A DNA stretch of 64,000 nucleotides, from NCBI RefSeq assembly GCF_001613345.1, contig NZ_BDCE01000010.1:1-64000 (forward strand). The letters run 5' to 3'. The translations under genes and the position numbers were made by a program. Each line of letters opens with the position of its first letter. The stretch's first letter is position 1. The stretch comes from Nocardia uniformis NBRC 13702. Lineage in GTDB: Bacteria > Actinomycetota > Actinomycetes > Mycobacteriales > Mycobacteriaceae. Shown one piece after another: positions 36,253-45,300 of this stretch. The notes under the pieces are model-generated. The model made no database searches, was not told the origin of the DNA, and worked only from the letters and a program-made list of their open reading frames with translations.

Positions 36253-36541
36253 ACTTGGGTACTTCTATGACCGCTTCATCTTCTGCCAGTTCGAGTTTGC
36301 CCAGTGTCTCAGCGTCCGTGATCGGTCGTCCACACACCAAAAAGGTACCTCTGCCCGTGTCCCGAAGAGCGGAGTCGAGAAACGTCCGGGGCTCCAGAAA
36401 ACCGAGCAGCAGGTGCGGTATTTCCACCGTGTCGGCGCGGTCGGTCACCCAGCCCTGCACCAGGTAGCCCTGCTCTGTCGCATACAAGCTCGGGCAGTCG
36501 TTCACCTGCGAGCCACACTTGCCGAGGAATTTCAGGAACAT
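36182..36541 (-). CDS. Small conserved protein upstream of DUF6879
   Basis: A 119-residue protein. MFLKFLGKCGSQVNDCPSLY and YLVQGWVTDR resemble a small family often found just before DUF6879 genes. Those proteins usually end soon after the VIEVP motif, here near residue 94. In this copy about 25 further residues (CERTFYGAAAARRLVGAVP) run into the start of DUF6879. The long overlap may mean a lost stop or a small frameshift. AGGGGG precedes the ATG. The function is unknown. Confidence 0.6.
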   Translation of the reverse strand: MFLKFLGKCGSQVNDCPSLYATEQGYLVQGWVTDRADTVEIPHLLLGFLEPRTFLDSALRDTGRGTFLVCGRPITDAETLGKLELAEDEAVIEVPKCERTFYGAAAARRLVGAVPAVSQ

Positions 36542-36763
36542 TGCCTGCCCCCTTATTGGATGGTCTGCGCCGGGTTTTCGGCACCTGTCCATCGTTCCGG
36601 TGTTGAGTGGATTTCGTTCGATAATGGCCCAATCTGGGCAAGTTTGGTCAAGGATATGGCCCGCGCGCCCTATGGATTTCTAGCGTCGATTCAGGCGTCG
36701 GGGCGAGTGCAGTCGGCCCAGCCCCGGACAGCCAGTAACGGCTCAACGGCGAACGGAGATCAG

Positions 36764-37030
36764 ATGGCACTCACCGAATCCGAAGCCAAGGTGCTCGGCG
36801 CGCTGGCCGGATCGACACCCGCGCAGGGCCTGACTGTGCGGCAGTTGTGTGAGCGGACCGGGCTGTGCGCCGGGACGATTCGTCATGCGCTGCATCAAAT
36901 GGCCTACCACGGATTCACGGTCAGCACCCGGCAGAGCCCGGTGCTGTGGCGCGCGGCTGAACCTGGTCTATCCCTCGTCGCCAGCTGCCCGGCACTGCGG
37001 GAATTCGTGCCGTCGAAGGCATTGCCATGA
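36764..37030 (+). CDS. Small winged-helix-like protein
   Basis: An 88-residue protein. TESEAKVLGALAGSTPAQGLTVRQLCERTGLCAGTIRHALHQM has the helix-turn-helix spacing of MarR/DprA-type winged helices. It opens the plus-strand half of the accessory cassette, divergent from the DUF6879 side across 222 bases. Its stop overlaps the next ATG by four bases (ATGA). It is probably a DNA-binding partner or repressor for the pair. Confidence 0.6.
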   Translation: MALTESEAKVLGALAGSTPAQGLTVRQLCERTGLCAGTIRHALHQMAYHGFTVSTRQSPVLWRAAEPGLSLVASCPALREFVPSKALP

Positions 37031-37545
37031 GACCGCGACCGACCGCCGTGGGCTACATCTGCCGGGAGGTGTCCGGCGTCCGCCAAGAATGGGACGAATT
37101 CCGAATAAGAAGTCTCGCAGCCAGATTCGGCTATGACTACGCCAAAACCATCGTGCTCTCCGGTGGAACCGCTGACCGGATCGTCCAGCTGATCGACAGT
37201 GTCCGGCGCGTCGATGCCGAAGCCGTATTCGTGCCCAGCGAAGCACATTTCATCGGTGGCCGTGTCCCGACCGAGCTGGTTCGGATAGCCGACGTGAACA
37301 CCGTCGACAGTGAGAACACCTTTGCCAGGTGGATCGACACCGACGAGGCCAACGCCGCGACGTGCGGCAACGCAGTCCATCTCAGTGCGAGGACCGAGCT
37401 GACGGAGGGAGGTGCACAGTGGATGAGCCTAGGGAACCCGGCCCGCAGGGGCAGGCCCACGACAACTGGAACGTCGCGGCGAACGGCGACGACGACGGAA
37501 ACGATGACAAGCCGCGCGGAACACGGCGATAGCCGCACGGATTGA
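37027..37545 (+). CDS. Resolvase-like protein, degenerate
   Basis: A 172-residue protein whose first 100 residues resemble the N-terminal domain of serine recombinases: TAVGYICREVSGVRQEWDEF at the start and SVRRVDAEAVFVPSEAHFIG near residue 58. The catalytic Ser of a true resolvase is not evident and no DNA-binding domain follows. The last 40 residues (from MSLGNPARRGRP) look like out-of-frame sequence and overlap a separate small ORF. It may be a domesticated or decayed recombinase. Confidence 0.5.
   Translation: MRPRPTAVGYICREVSGVRQEWDEFRIRSLAARFGYDYAKTIVLSGGTADRIVQLIDSVRRVDAEAVFVPSEAHFIGGRVPTELVRIADVNTVDSENTFARWIDTDEANAATCGNAVHLSARTELTEGGAQWMSLGNPARRGRPTTTGTSRRTATTTETMTSRAEHGDSRTD
37419..37532 (+). 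CDS. Possible 37-residue acidic peptide
   Basis: GTG at 37419 follows GGAGGGAGG at ideal spacing and opens a 37-residue frame. It is rich in Gly, Asn and Asp (NWNVAANGDDDGNDDKPRG). It is nested in another frame over the 3' end of the resolvase-like gene. It may be a real small protein of the cassette; it could also be chance. Confidence 0.4.
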   Translation: MDEPREPGPQGQAHDNWNVAANGDDDGNDDKPRGTRR

Positions 37546-37981
<436 letters not shown>

Positions 37982-38051
37982 TGATGCGAACGTGGAGTAG
38001 CTTAGCGTAGGGGGGCGGTTGGCGCTAAATCGGCTGGTCAGGGGGTTTAAA

Positions 38052-39155
38052 TCAGGCGGAAGGTGGGGCTAGTAGTCGTTTGGCGAAGGTGGGGTCTACG
38101 GCGCGATCTACGCCGGTGTCGGCGGCGATGGTGAGGACCAGGGTGCTGCTGCCGCCGGCTACGGCGAAGGTGTAGACGGACAGGGATTTGGCGCAGGCGG
38201 GGTCGGCGGCGGTGAAGGTGCCGGTGGTTTCCAGGAAGACGCCGTGCAGGGTCTGGTCGGAATTGGTGAGGGGTTCGGCCGCGCCGGACTGGACGCCCGA
38301 ACCGACGGACCAGCCGATGCGGGCCACCTTCTCACCGATATCCTTGGCCGCCGCGGTCGGATCCGCCTGTTGCGAGACGCTCAGGAACATATTGGTGCGG
38401 ACCATGCCGGAGCAGTAATTGACGCCCTCCGTTGCCAGACCCGCCACCGGCACCGTCTCGCCGCCTGCGCTGAACTCGCTGGTCGTCTGATCGATGGTCC
38501 AATCCTGGGGGATGTCCCAGGCGGCCTCGACATCCGTCGGGACCACCACCTGGTAGCCGGGGATGGTCGGGTTCTGCGAGCGTGGCGCGGTCGTGGTCGG
38601 CCGGGTGGTCGTGGGCGATCCGGTGGTGGTGGCCGGGACCGATGTCGTCGGCTGCGTAATGGGTGGCGGGTCGGAATCGCGGTTCACAAGTACGACGACC
38701 ACCACCGCGACGAGTACGACCACCAGTAGACCGATGCCGCCGAACAGTAAGCCCTTGCGGTTCCCCCCGGGCGGCGGCCCGTATGGCGGCCCCGGAGGCC
38801 CGCCGTATGGCGGCCCGGGTGGCCCGGATTGGTACGGATTCGCACCGGGCTGATACGGATGAGGCCCGCTCTGATACGGATTGGGCCCGGGCGGCTGCGG
38901 CGTCGGCCCGGACTGATACGCCCCATCTGAATCCGGCGGCTGTGTCGGGTACGGCCCGTATCCGGGCGGTGTGCCCGGTATGCCCTGCGGCCCGTACCCG
39001 CCGCGCACCACCGTCGGATCGGCAGGCGGCACGACGGGCTGCTGCGGAGGGCCCTGCGGTGGCTGCCACTGCGACCCCTGTTCGGGAACGCCCTCCCACC
39101 ACTCCGGATTATGCTGTGTCGCATCGTCATTGCGATCGTCGGATCCGCTGGTCAT
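38052..39155 (-). CDS. Pro/Gly-rich membrane-anchored protein with extracellular domain (DUF8017-like)
   Basis: A 367-residue protein. Residues 1-130 are a Pro/Gly/Gln-rich cytoplasmic region with repeated PNPYQSGP-type units. A single transmembrane segment (GLLFGGIGLLVVVLVAVVVV) lies near residue 137. A Thr/Pro linker follows, then a 170-residue extracellular domain beginning IPGYQVVVPTDVEAAWDIP. The pair of cysteines (NYCSGM and ADPACAKSL) may form a disulfide. It is a paralogue of the next gene upstream, 41 bases away. The function is unknown. Confidence 0.75.
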   Translation of the reverse strand: MTSGSDDRNDDATQHNPEWWEGVPEQGSQWQPPQGPPQQPVVPPADPTVVRGGYGPQGIPGTPPGYGPYPTQPPDSDGAYQSGPTPQPPGPNPYQSGPHPYQPGANPYQSGPPGPPYGGPPGPPYGPPPGGNRKGLLFGGIGLLVVVLVAVVVVVLVNRDSDPPPITQPTTSVPATTTGSPTTTRPTTTAPRSQNPTIPGYQVVVPTDVEAAWDIPQDWTIDQTTSEFSAGGETVPVAGLATEGVNYCSGMVRTNMFLSVSQQADPTAAAKDIGEKVARIGWSVGSGVQSGAAEPLTNSDQTLHGVFLETTGTFTAADPACAKSLSVYTFAVAGGSSTLVLTIAADTGVDRAVDPTFAKRLLAPPSA

Positions 39156-39196
39156 GAGCGACCCCCTATTCTCGCGGCCTTACGTCGATCATCCGC

Positions 39197-40789
39197 CTAG
39201 ATCGGGCGGAGAGTGGCCATAAGCTGCTTGGCGAAATCCTTTGTCACGGCCTTGTCCACACCCGTGTCCGCGGCAATCGTCAGTACGAACGCCCCGCTCT
39301 CACCGGGAAAGGCGAAGGCGTAGATCGAATACGTCGACGCGCAACCGGGACTCGGCGCGGGCGCGTTGCCCGTGGTTTCCACGAATACACCCTCCAACTT
39401 GCCATTGGAGGTCTCGAACGCTTCGGCCGCACCGGGATTGGAGTCCGTGGAGGTGGTGTAGCCGATCGTGATCATGCGCGTGGTGACATCGGCCGCCGCC
39501 CGCTCCGGATCCATCTCATCGGACTGGGTCAGAAACATATTGGTGCGCACATAGTTCGGGCAGTAGGCCAAGCCGTCCTGCGCCACACCCGCCACCGGCA
39601 GTGAATCCGAACCGGAACCCAGTGCGGCGGTGGTCTTGTCGACCTGCCAATCCGACGGCACGTCATACGCCGCGCCGTTCTCCGACAGCACCACCACCTG
39701 ATAGCCGGGGATTACCGCGGCCGGAGTGGTCGGCCGTCCCGTCGTGGTCGGCCGCGATGACGGCCGGGGCGAGGTCGGTGACGCATTCTCGGTGGTGAGC
39801 GCGCTCACCATGGAGGGCGTCGTATCGCCGGCGGCCGAATTACTCGAATCCCGGTTCACCAGAACAACTGTCGCGACCGCGCCGACAAGGGCCAGCACCA
39901 GCACACCGATGCCCGCGAACAACCAGCCCTTGCGGCCCTTGCCATTCGGTGGCTGCCCGGATGGCGGAGGAGGTTGACCGTAGGGCTGAGCAGGCTGCCC
40001 GAACCCCGGCTGACCACCGTATGGCGGTCCGCCGGAGGACTGCCCGTACCCGAATTGCTGTGTCGGTTCATGCCCCGACCCGGACTGATAGGGGGCGGGA
40101 CCACCCTGTGGCCCGGATGGGTAGGCGCCGGACCAGGTTTGCCCGGGTTGATACTGCGAGGCACCCGGCTGTGGTCCGGACTGATAAGGGTTCGGCCCGG
40201 GCGGGTACGGCGCAGCGCCGCCCTGCGGGCCCACCGGCTCGGCCCCCGACCCCGGCCCCGAAGGATAAGACGGCGCCGCCTGCGGCCCCGACGAATACGG
40301 TGGGGCCGCGGATTCAGGTCCGTACGGTGTCGTCTGCGGCCCGGACGAGTAGGGGCCGGAACCACCCTGTGGCCCGGATGGGTAAGCGCCGGACCAGGTT
40401 TGCCCGGGTTGATACCGCGGAGCACCCGACTGCGGTGCGGGCCGATAGGGATCGGACTCCGGCTGGGACGGCGTAGAACCACCCTGGGGGCCCGGCGGAT
40501 ACGGCCCGCCCGGTGGCCCGGATTGGTAGGCGCCACTCCCGGTCTGCGGCCCGGGCTGGTACGGATACTGCCCCGGCGGCCCGATCGGTTGACCGAACTG
40601 CCCACCGGGAAGCTGTGCCGTCGGCTCGGGCGGCGACCACCCCTGCCCCACCCCACCCGGTGCGGGCCTGCCCTGCTCGGTTCCGCGCGGACCGTACGAC
40701 GTCCCCGGCCGCTCGGGCGGCCCCGCTTCGGACGCGCCCTGCCACCAGTTCCGATCCGGATCGTTGCCCCGGTCGTCCCCACTCGTCAC
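39197..40789 (-). CDS. Pro/Gly-rich membrane-anchored paralogue with expanded repeats
   Basis: A 530-residue protein built like its neighbour: a Pro/Gly-rich repeat region (about residues 20-285) with many YQSGPQ, YPSGPQGG and QTWSGAYPSGPQGG units, one transmembrane segment (GWLFAGIGVLVLALVGAVATV), a Ser/Thr linker, and the same extracellular domain (IPGYQVVVLSENGAAYDVPSDW). The repeat region is twice as long as in the paralogue, which points to slippage or unequal exchange. The start is GTG at 40789 after AGGGGAC. The two paralogous cysteines are conserved (AYCPNY and SPGCAST). The function is unknown. Confidence 0.75.
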   Translation of the reverse strand: MTSGDDRGNDPDRNWWQGASEAGPPERPGTSYGPRGTEQGRPAPGGVGQGWSPPEPTAQLPGGQFGQPIGPPGQYPYQPGPQTGSGAYQSGPPGGPYPPGPQGGSTPSQPESDPYRPAPQSGAPRYQPGQTWSGAYPSGPQGGSGPYSSGPQTTPYGPESAAPPYSSGPQAAPSYPSGPGSGAEPVGPQGGAAPYPPGPNPYQSGPQPGASQYQPGQTWSGAYPSGPQGGPAPYQSGSGHEPTQQFGYGQSSGGPPYGGQPGFGQPAQPYGQPPPPSGQPPNGKGRKGWLFAGIGVLVLALVGAVATVVLVNRDSSNSAAGDTTPSMVSALTTENASPTSPRPSSRPTTTGRPTTPAAVIPGYQVVVLSENGAAYDVPSDWQVDKTTAALGSGSDSLPVAGVAQDGLAYCPNYVRTNMFLTQSDEMDPERAAADVTTRMITIGYTTSTDSNPGAAEAFETSNGKLEGVFVETTGNAPAPSPGCASTYSIYAFAFPGESGAFVLTIAADTGVDKAVTKDFAKQLMATLRPI

Positions 40790-40843
40790 GATCGTCGTCC
40801 CCTCGCCTGTCGACTACACCGCGTTGTATATCGCGGTGCGCGG

Positions 40844-41806
40844 CTATCGCGCGACAGTTGCCGATGCGGTAATTCCGCGATCCGACTCGGCGATCGGCTT
40901 TTTCGGCGGTGCGCTGACCAGTGTGAGCAGGGTGGCCTCCGGGCGGCAGCAGAATCGATACGGTGCCCACGGCGACGTACCCAGACCCGCCGACACATGC
41001 AGTTGGGTATGCGCGCCCCACCGCGACGCACCCTTCACCCGCGACCGGTCGATACCGCAATTGGTAACCAGCGCACCGTAGAACGGCAGACACAGCTGCC
41101 CGCCGTGCGTATGCCCGGCCATCACCAGGTCGTAATTGTCATCGGCGAAGCGATCCAGCACCCGCGGCTCCGGTGAATGCGTGAGACCGATACTCAAGTC
41201 GGCCAACGGATTCGGCGCACCCGCCACGGTGTCGTAGCGATCGCGCTTCAGATGCGGATCATCCACGCCCGCGGTCGAGATGCGTACCCCGGCGACCTCG
41301 ATATCGCGGCGCACATGGGTCAGATCCAGCCAGCCCCGTTCGGTGAACGCGGCCCGCATGTCCTGCCACGGCAGCGGATCGCCGAAGACGCGCTTGTGGT
41401 CTTTCTTGAAGTACTTCATCGGGTTCTTCGGTACCGGCGCGAAGTAGTCATTGCTGCCGAAGACGAAAATGCCCGGCCGCGCCAGCAACCCACCCAGCGA
41501 CTGCACCACCGATGGCACCGCCTTCGGATGCGCGAGGTTGTCGCCGGTATTGACCACCAGGTCCGGTTCCAGCCGATCGAGCTCCCGCACCCAGGCCTGC
41601 TTCAACTGCTGCCCGGGCGTCATATGCAGGTCACTGAGGTGCAGTACCCGCAAGGAGGGTTTTCCCGGTTCCAGCACCGGCAGCGTCGCCTCGCGCAGTA
41701 CGAACGCGTTCCGCTCGATCAACGAGGCGTAACCGATTCCAGCGACTGCGGCCCCCGCGGCTCCCAGAGCGGCGTTTCGCAGGACAGAGGTCGAGATAAC
41801 GGGCAT
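40844..41806 (-). CDS. Metallophosphoesterase
   Basis: A 320-residue calcineurin-like phosphoesterase. A short N-terminal hydrophobic segment (NAALGAAGAAVAGIGYASLI) precedes the catalytic core. The metal motifs are HLSDLHMTPG, VVNTGDNL, FGSNDYF in place of GNHD, and MAGHTHGGQ. ATG at 41806 is chosen over the open frame upstream. Its place next to ponA2 and whiB4 matches Rv3683 of M. tuberculosis. It could act on cell-wall phospholipids or nucleotides; the substrate is unknown. Confidence 0.88.
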   Translation of the reverse strand: MPVISTSVLRNAALGAAGAAVAGIGYASLIERNAFVLREATLPVLEPGKPSLRVLHLSDLHMTPGQQLKQAWVRELDRLEPDLVVNTGDNLAHPKAVPSVVQSLGGLLARPGIFVFGSNDYFAPVPKNPMKYFKKDHKRVFGDPLPWQDMRAAFTERGWLDLTHVRRDIEVAGVRISTAGVDDPHLKRDRYDTVAGAPNPLADLSIGLTHSPEPRVLDRFADDNYDLVMAGHTHGGQLCLPFYGALVTNCGIDRSRVKGASRWGAHTQLHVSAGLGTSPWAPYRFCCRPEATLLTLVSAPPKKPIAESDRGITASATVAR

Positions 41807-41943
41807 TCGCCCAGGATAGGCGACCTCAGGGCCAAAACTCGACCCGAATGCGGCGTGTACCACTCCCGGCGTGCTCATGGCTGTCCCGACATCACCGAAA
41901 AATAGTGGCGGTGACGAGGGGCGGGAGCGGTACCGTGAGCCGC

Positions 41944-42408
41944 ATGTCGGAACTCAAAGCCCAGCTGCGTACGGATCTCACCGCCGCGATGAAGGCCAAG
42001 GACTCACTGCGCCTCAATACGGTGCGCATGCTGCTGGCCGCGATTCAGAACGCCGAGGTCGCGGGTACCGAGGCGCGTGAACTCTCCGACGCCGAGGTCA
42101 TCAGCGTGCTGTCGAAGGAAGCGAAGAAGCGCAACGAATCCGCCGTCGTCTACGCGCAGAACGGACGCGGGGAACTCGCCGCCACCGAGCGCGCCGAGGA
42201 ACAGATCATCGAGGAGTACCTGCCGACCCCGCTCACCGAGGCCGAGGTCGCCGATATCGCCGACACCGCCATTGCCGACGTCGCCGAGCAGAACGGGGAA
42301 CGGCCCGGTATGAAGCAGATGGGCCAGGTCATGAAGATCGCCACCGCCCTGGCCGCCGGTCGCGCCGACGGCTCCCGCATCTCCGCCGCGGTCAAAGCCC
42401 GCCTCTGA
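41944..42408 (+). CDS. GatB/YqeY domain protein
   Basis: A 154-residue YqeY-like protein. It has LRTDLTAAMKAKDSLRLNTVRMLLAAI at the N-terminus and EEQIIEEYLPTPLTEAEVADI near residue 80, the family hallmarks. It is related to the tRNA-binding tail domain of the GatB amidotransferase subunit, but the free protein has no set role. An in-frame GTG three codons earlier (41935), with GGGAG upstream, is an equally good start. It is convergent with ponA2. Confidence 0.87.
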   Translation: MSELKAQLRTDLTAAMKAKDSLRLNTVRMLLAAIQNAEVAGTEARELSDAEVISVLSKEAKKRNESAVVYAQNGRGELAATERAEEQIIEEYLPTPLTEAEVADIADTAIADVAEQNGERPGMKQMGQVMKIATALAAGRADGSRISAAVKARL

Positions 42409-42419
42409 ACCGCACCCCT

Positions 42420-42510
42420 CGTCATTCCGGCGTGCTGGTGGCCGGAATCCATCGTGAGAGGTCGAGTACCGCGGGCTGTGGGTCCCGTGGAAACACGCCG
42501 GAACGCTAGG
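42420..42510. repeat. Dispersed inverted repeat (copy H)
   Basis: The left arm (42420-42452) differs from consensus at a few bases; the right arm is strongly diverged. It lies 12 bases past the YqeY stop. Confidence 0.6.
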
Positions 42511-42574
42511 TGGCGGTTCCCATCGCACCGGGGACTGGGCGCACTGGGGGACCGGCAGCACCCACCTGAACGAC

Positions 42575-42607
42575 AACCGCCCGGAGTGCGACGCACTCCG
42601 GGCGGTT
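42575..42607. terminator. Bidirectional hairpin between yqeY and ponA2
   Basis: AACCGCCCGGAGTGCG and CGCACTCCGGGCGGTT are perfect inverted copies around one base, with AAC/GTT ends. It sits between convergent genes, 15 bases past the ponA2 stop. Confidence 0.8.
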
Positions 42608-42621
42608 CGTATTCAGCCCAC

Positions 42622-44988
42622 CTATCGCGGGATGGGGATCGGGATGGGGATCGGTGGGAGTTGCGGCAGGGTGAACCCCGGCACTTCCGGTAGCCCGGGC
42701 GTGGGGGCCGTGGGTTCCGGCGGCGGTACCTGGGTGCCGTCGCTGACATAGATGGTGATCACCGAGCCCGGTATGGCCGAGCCGTCGGGCGAGATACTCA
42801 TCACGGTGCCCTTGGTCGGCCCGGCCGCCGAGGCCACCGACACCTGGAAGCCCGCCGTGATCAGCGTCGAGGTCGCCTGGGCCTGGGGCATCCCGACCAC
42901 ATCCGGGATCTGCGCGTTGTTCGATCCGCGCACGTACTTGTCGTCCAGCGGCGGCAGCGCGGGCGGTGGGAACCTGTCGAGCACGTTCTTCATCGCGTCC
43001 AGCCAGGTGCGTGCTGGTTCGTTACCGCCGAACAGGTCGCCGCTGCCGCAATTGCGCAGCGGGAAGGAGCAGATCTCGCCGGGCGTCGGCGTGTCGCCGT
43101 AGATGTAGGCCGAGCCGGCGAACGAATTGGTGAAACCGAGGAAGGCCGAGGAGCGGTGGCTTTCCGTGGTGCCGGTCTTGCCCGACATAGGTGCGTTCCA
43201 GCCCACCGCGCGGGCCGCCCCGGCCGCGGTGCCGGTGATGTCGTCCTTGCTCATCGCGTTGGCCAGGGTATTGGCCAGACCCGGCTCCACCACCTGCTCG
43301 CACGCCTGCTGAGTGAGCGGCACCGTCTTCCCTTCCCGGTCCACCACCTCGCGGATCGGGGTGGGCGGGCACCACTTGCCGCCGGAGGCGATGGTGGCGG
43401 CCACATTCGACAGTTCGAGCGGGTTGATGGCGACCGGGCCGAGGGTGAACGAACCCAGGTTCTGGTCCTTCACCATGTCGGCCAGGCTCTGATTGCTGAA
43501 CCCGGAGGTGCCCGGCATCGTGTAGGACCGCATACCCAGCCGCACCGCCATATCGACGGTCGGTGCCACGCCCACGGCCTGAATCAGCTTGACGAACGCG
43601 GTATTCGGCGAGGTGGCGAGGGCCTCGGTGACCGACATGGGCGACCGGTAGGGCGCGGCGTTCTTCACGCAGTACGTCTCGGCGGGACAGCCCGGGGTGC
43701 CACTGTTACCCATGCCCTTGGCGGTGAAGGTCGAGGGCACATCCAGCTGGGCATTGATACCCAACCCCTTCTCCATGGCCGCGGCCGTTGTGAACAGCTT
43801 GAATACCGAGCCCGCACCGTCACCGACCATCGAATACGGCTGGGGCTGCACCGTTTCATGCGCCGCCGCGTCCAATCCGTAGGTGCGACTGGACGCCATG
43901 GCGAGCACCGGATGCGAGTCCTGGCCCGGTGCCACGATATTCACCACCTGGGCGACGTCCTCGAGATTCGGGTCGGCGTTCTGCACGACCGACGCCTTCA
44001 CCGAATCCTGCACGGCCGGGTCGAGGGTGGTGCGAATCAGGTAGCCGCCCTTGTCGATCTGGTCGCGGCTGATACCCGAGTTGGCCAGGTACTGCAGTGC
44101 GTAGTCGCAGAAGAACCCGCGGTCATTGGCCGCGATACAGCCGCGCGGCAGGCCCTTCGGCTCCGGCAGTACGCCCAGCGGTTCGGACTTGGCCCGCCGG
44201 AATTCGTCGGAGCGGCTGGGGATGTTCTGGATCATGGTGTCCAGCACGGTATTGCGCCGCTCCAGCACGCCCTGCGGATTGGTGTAGGGGTTCAGCTTGG
44301 AGCTGGACTGCACCATGCCCGCCAGCATGGCCGACTGCACCACGTTCAGATCCTTGGCATCGATGCCGAAGTAGGTCTGCGCGGCGTCCTGGATGCCGTA
44401 GGAGGAGTTTCCGAACGGCACCAGGTTCAGGTACCGGACCAGGATTTCATCCTTGGTGAGCTGCTTGTCCAGGGTCAGCGCCATCCGGATCTCCCGGATC
44501 TTGCGGGCGGGGGTGGTCTCGGTGGCGGCGCGGCGCTCGGCGTCGGTTTTGGCCACCACCAGCAGCAGGTAGTTCTTCACGTACTGCTGGTCGAGGGTGG
44601 AGGCGCCCTGCTGCACCTCCCCGCTGGAGGTGTTGGTCAGGAAGGCACGGAAGGTGCCCTGCCAGTCCACGCCGTGGTGTTCGGAGAAGCGGCGATCCTC
44701 GATCGACACGATCGCCAGCTTCATGTCATTGGAGATGCGCTCGCTCGGCACCTCGAACCGGCGCTGTTCATAGAGCCAGGCGAACGGGTTGCCGTCCGCG
44801 TCGACCATGGTGGACACCGCGGGGACGGTGCCCTCCACGAGTTCGGCGGAGACATTGTCGACGGCGTCGGCGGCGCGGTTGGACATGTATCCGAATCCAC
44901 CGGCGAGCGGGAACAGCAGCCCAGCGAGCAACACGGCGGCCAGGACGCAACTGCCGGCCAGTCTCGCGAGCGTTCGTGATATCGGCAC
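42622..44988 (-). CDS. ponA2: Bifunctional penicillin-binding protein PonA2 with PASTA domain
   Basis: A 788-residue class A PBP. An N-terminal membrane segment (VLAAVLLAGLLFPLAGG) is followed by the glycosyltransferase domain (IVSIEDRRFSEHHGVDW, then QGASTLDQQYVKNYLL). The transpeptidase has GAGSVFK as SxxK, TSPNTAF as SxN and SGKTGTTES as KTG. A C-terminal PASTA unit (IPDVVGMPQAQATSTLITAGF) and a proline tail finish it. It polymerises and cross-links peptidoglycan at the outer membrane face. GTG at 44988 is favoured because it gives the short cytoplasmic start I recall for M. tuberculosis PonA2; longer frames open to 45192. It is divergent from whiB4, as at Rv3682/Rv3681c. Confidence 0.92.
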   Translation of the reverse strand: MPISRTLARLAGSCVLAAVLLAGLLFPLAGGFGYMSNRAADAVDNVSAELVEGTVPAVSTMVDADGNPFAWLYEQRRFEVPSERISNDMKLAIVSIEDRRFSEHHGVDWQGTFRAFLTNTSSGEVQQGASTLDQQYVKNYLLLVVAKTDAERRAATETTPARKIREIRMALTLDKQLTKDEILVRYLNLVPFGNSSYGIQDAAQTYFGIDAKDLNVVQSAMLAGMVQSSSKLNPYTNPQGVLERRNTVLDTMIQNIPSRSDEFRRAKSEPLGVLPEPKGLPRGCIAANDRGFFCDYALQYLANSGISRDQIDKGGYLIRTTLDPAVQDSVKASVVQNADPNLEDVAQVVNIVAPGQDSHPVLAMASSRTYGLDAAAHETVQPQPYSMVGDGAGSVFKLFTTAAAMEKGLGINAQLDVPSTFTAKGMGNSGTPGCPAETYCVKNAAPYRSPMSVTEALATSPNTAFVKLIQAVGVAPTVDMAVRLGMRSYTMPGTSGFSNQSLADMVKDQNLGSFTLGPVAINPLELSNVAATIASGGKWCPPTPIREVVDREGKTVPLTQQACEQVVEPGLANTLANAMSKDDITGTAAGAARAVGWNAPMSGKTGTTESHRSSAFLGFTNSFAGSAYIYGDTPTPGEICSFPLRNCGSGDLFGGNEPARTWLDAMKNVLDRFPPPALPPLDDKYVRGSNNAQIPDVVGMPQAQATSTLITAGFQVSVASAAGPTKGTVMSISPDGSAIPGSVITIYVSDGTQVPPPEPTAPTPGLPEVPGFTLPQLPPIPIPIPIPR

Positions 44989-45175
44989 GAGCCCTAGCCT
45001 AATTGCCCTTCCGGACAGTCGGTGTGTGCGTGTCGTCGGTATCGGTTCGTGACCTCTTCCGTCCGAAAGGTGCCGACTGCCCCGTTTCATGTCTCGATTG
45101 CATGGACGGACGTACCAGAAAATCTCGGGACGGTCTTGCGCAGGACGCGCACCATTATCTAGATTGAGAACCCAG

Positions 45176-45191
45176 TGTGATAGAGCTAACA
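45176..45191. promoter_or_regulatory. Possible Crp site between ponA2 and whiB4
   Basis: TGTGATAGAGCTAACA matches the Crp/GlxR motif TGTGA-N6-TCACA at nine of ten fixed positions. It lies 110 bases upstream of whiB4 and 188 from ponA2. The crp gene itself is 4.6 kb away. Confidence 0.45.
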
Positions 45192-45300
45192 CTCAAAGTG
45201 GAATGTGGTGCGGAACGCAGTGGGGTTGGGTAACTGCGCGCTGTACACGCGATTCTGGAGCGCCGTGACCCGGTGTTCGGACTGCAAAGGGGCACACCAA

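Noticed and set aside
43156..44979. A 607-codon plus-strand open frame opposite ponA2
   Set aside because: Antisense shadow of a well-supported PBP; the composition is typical of reversed high-GC coding sequence.
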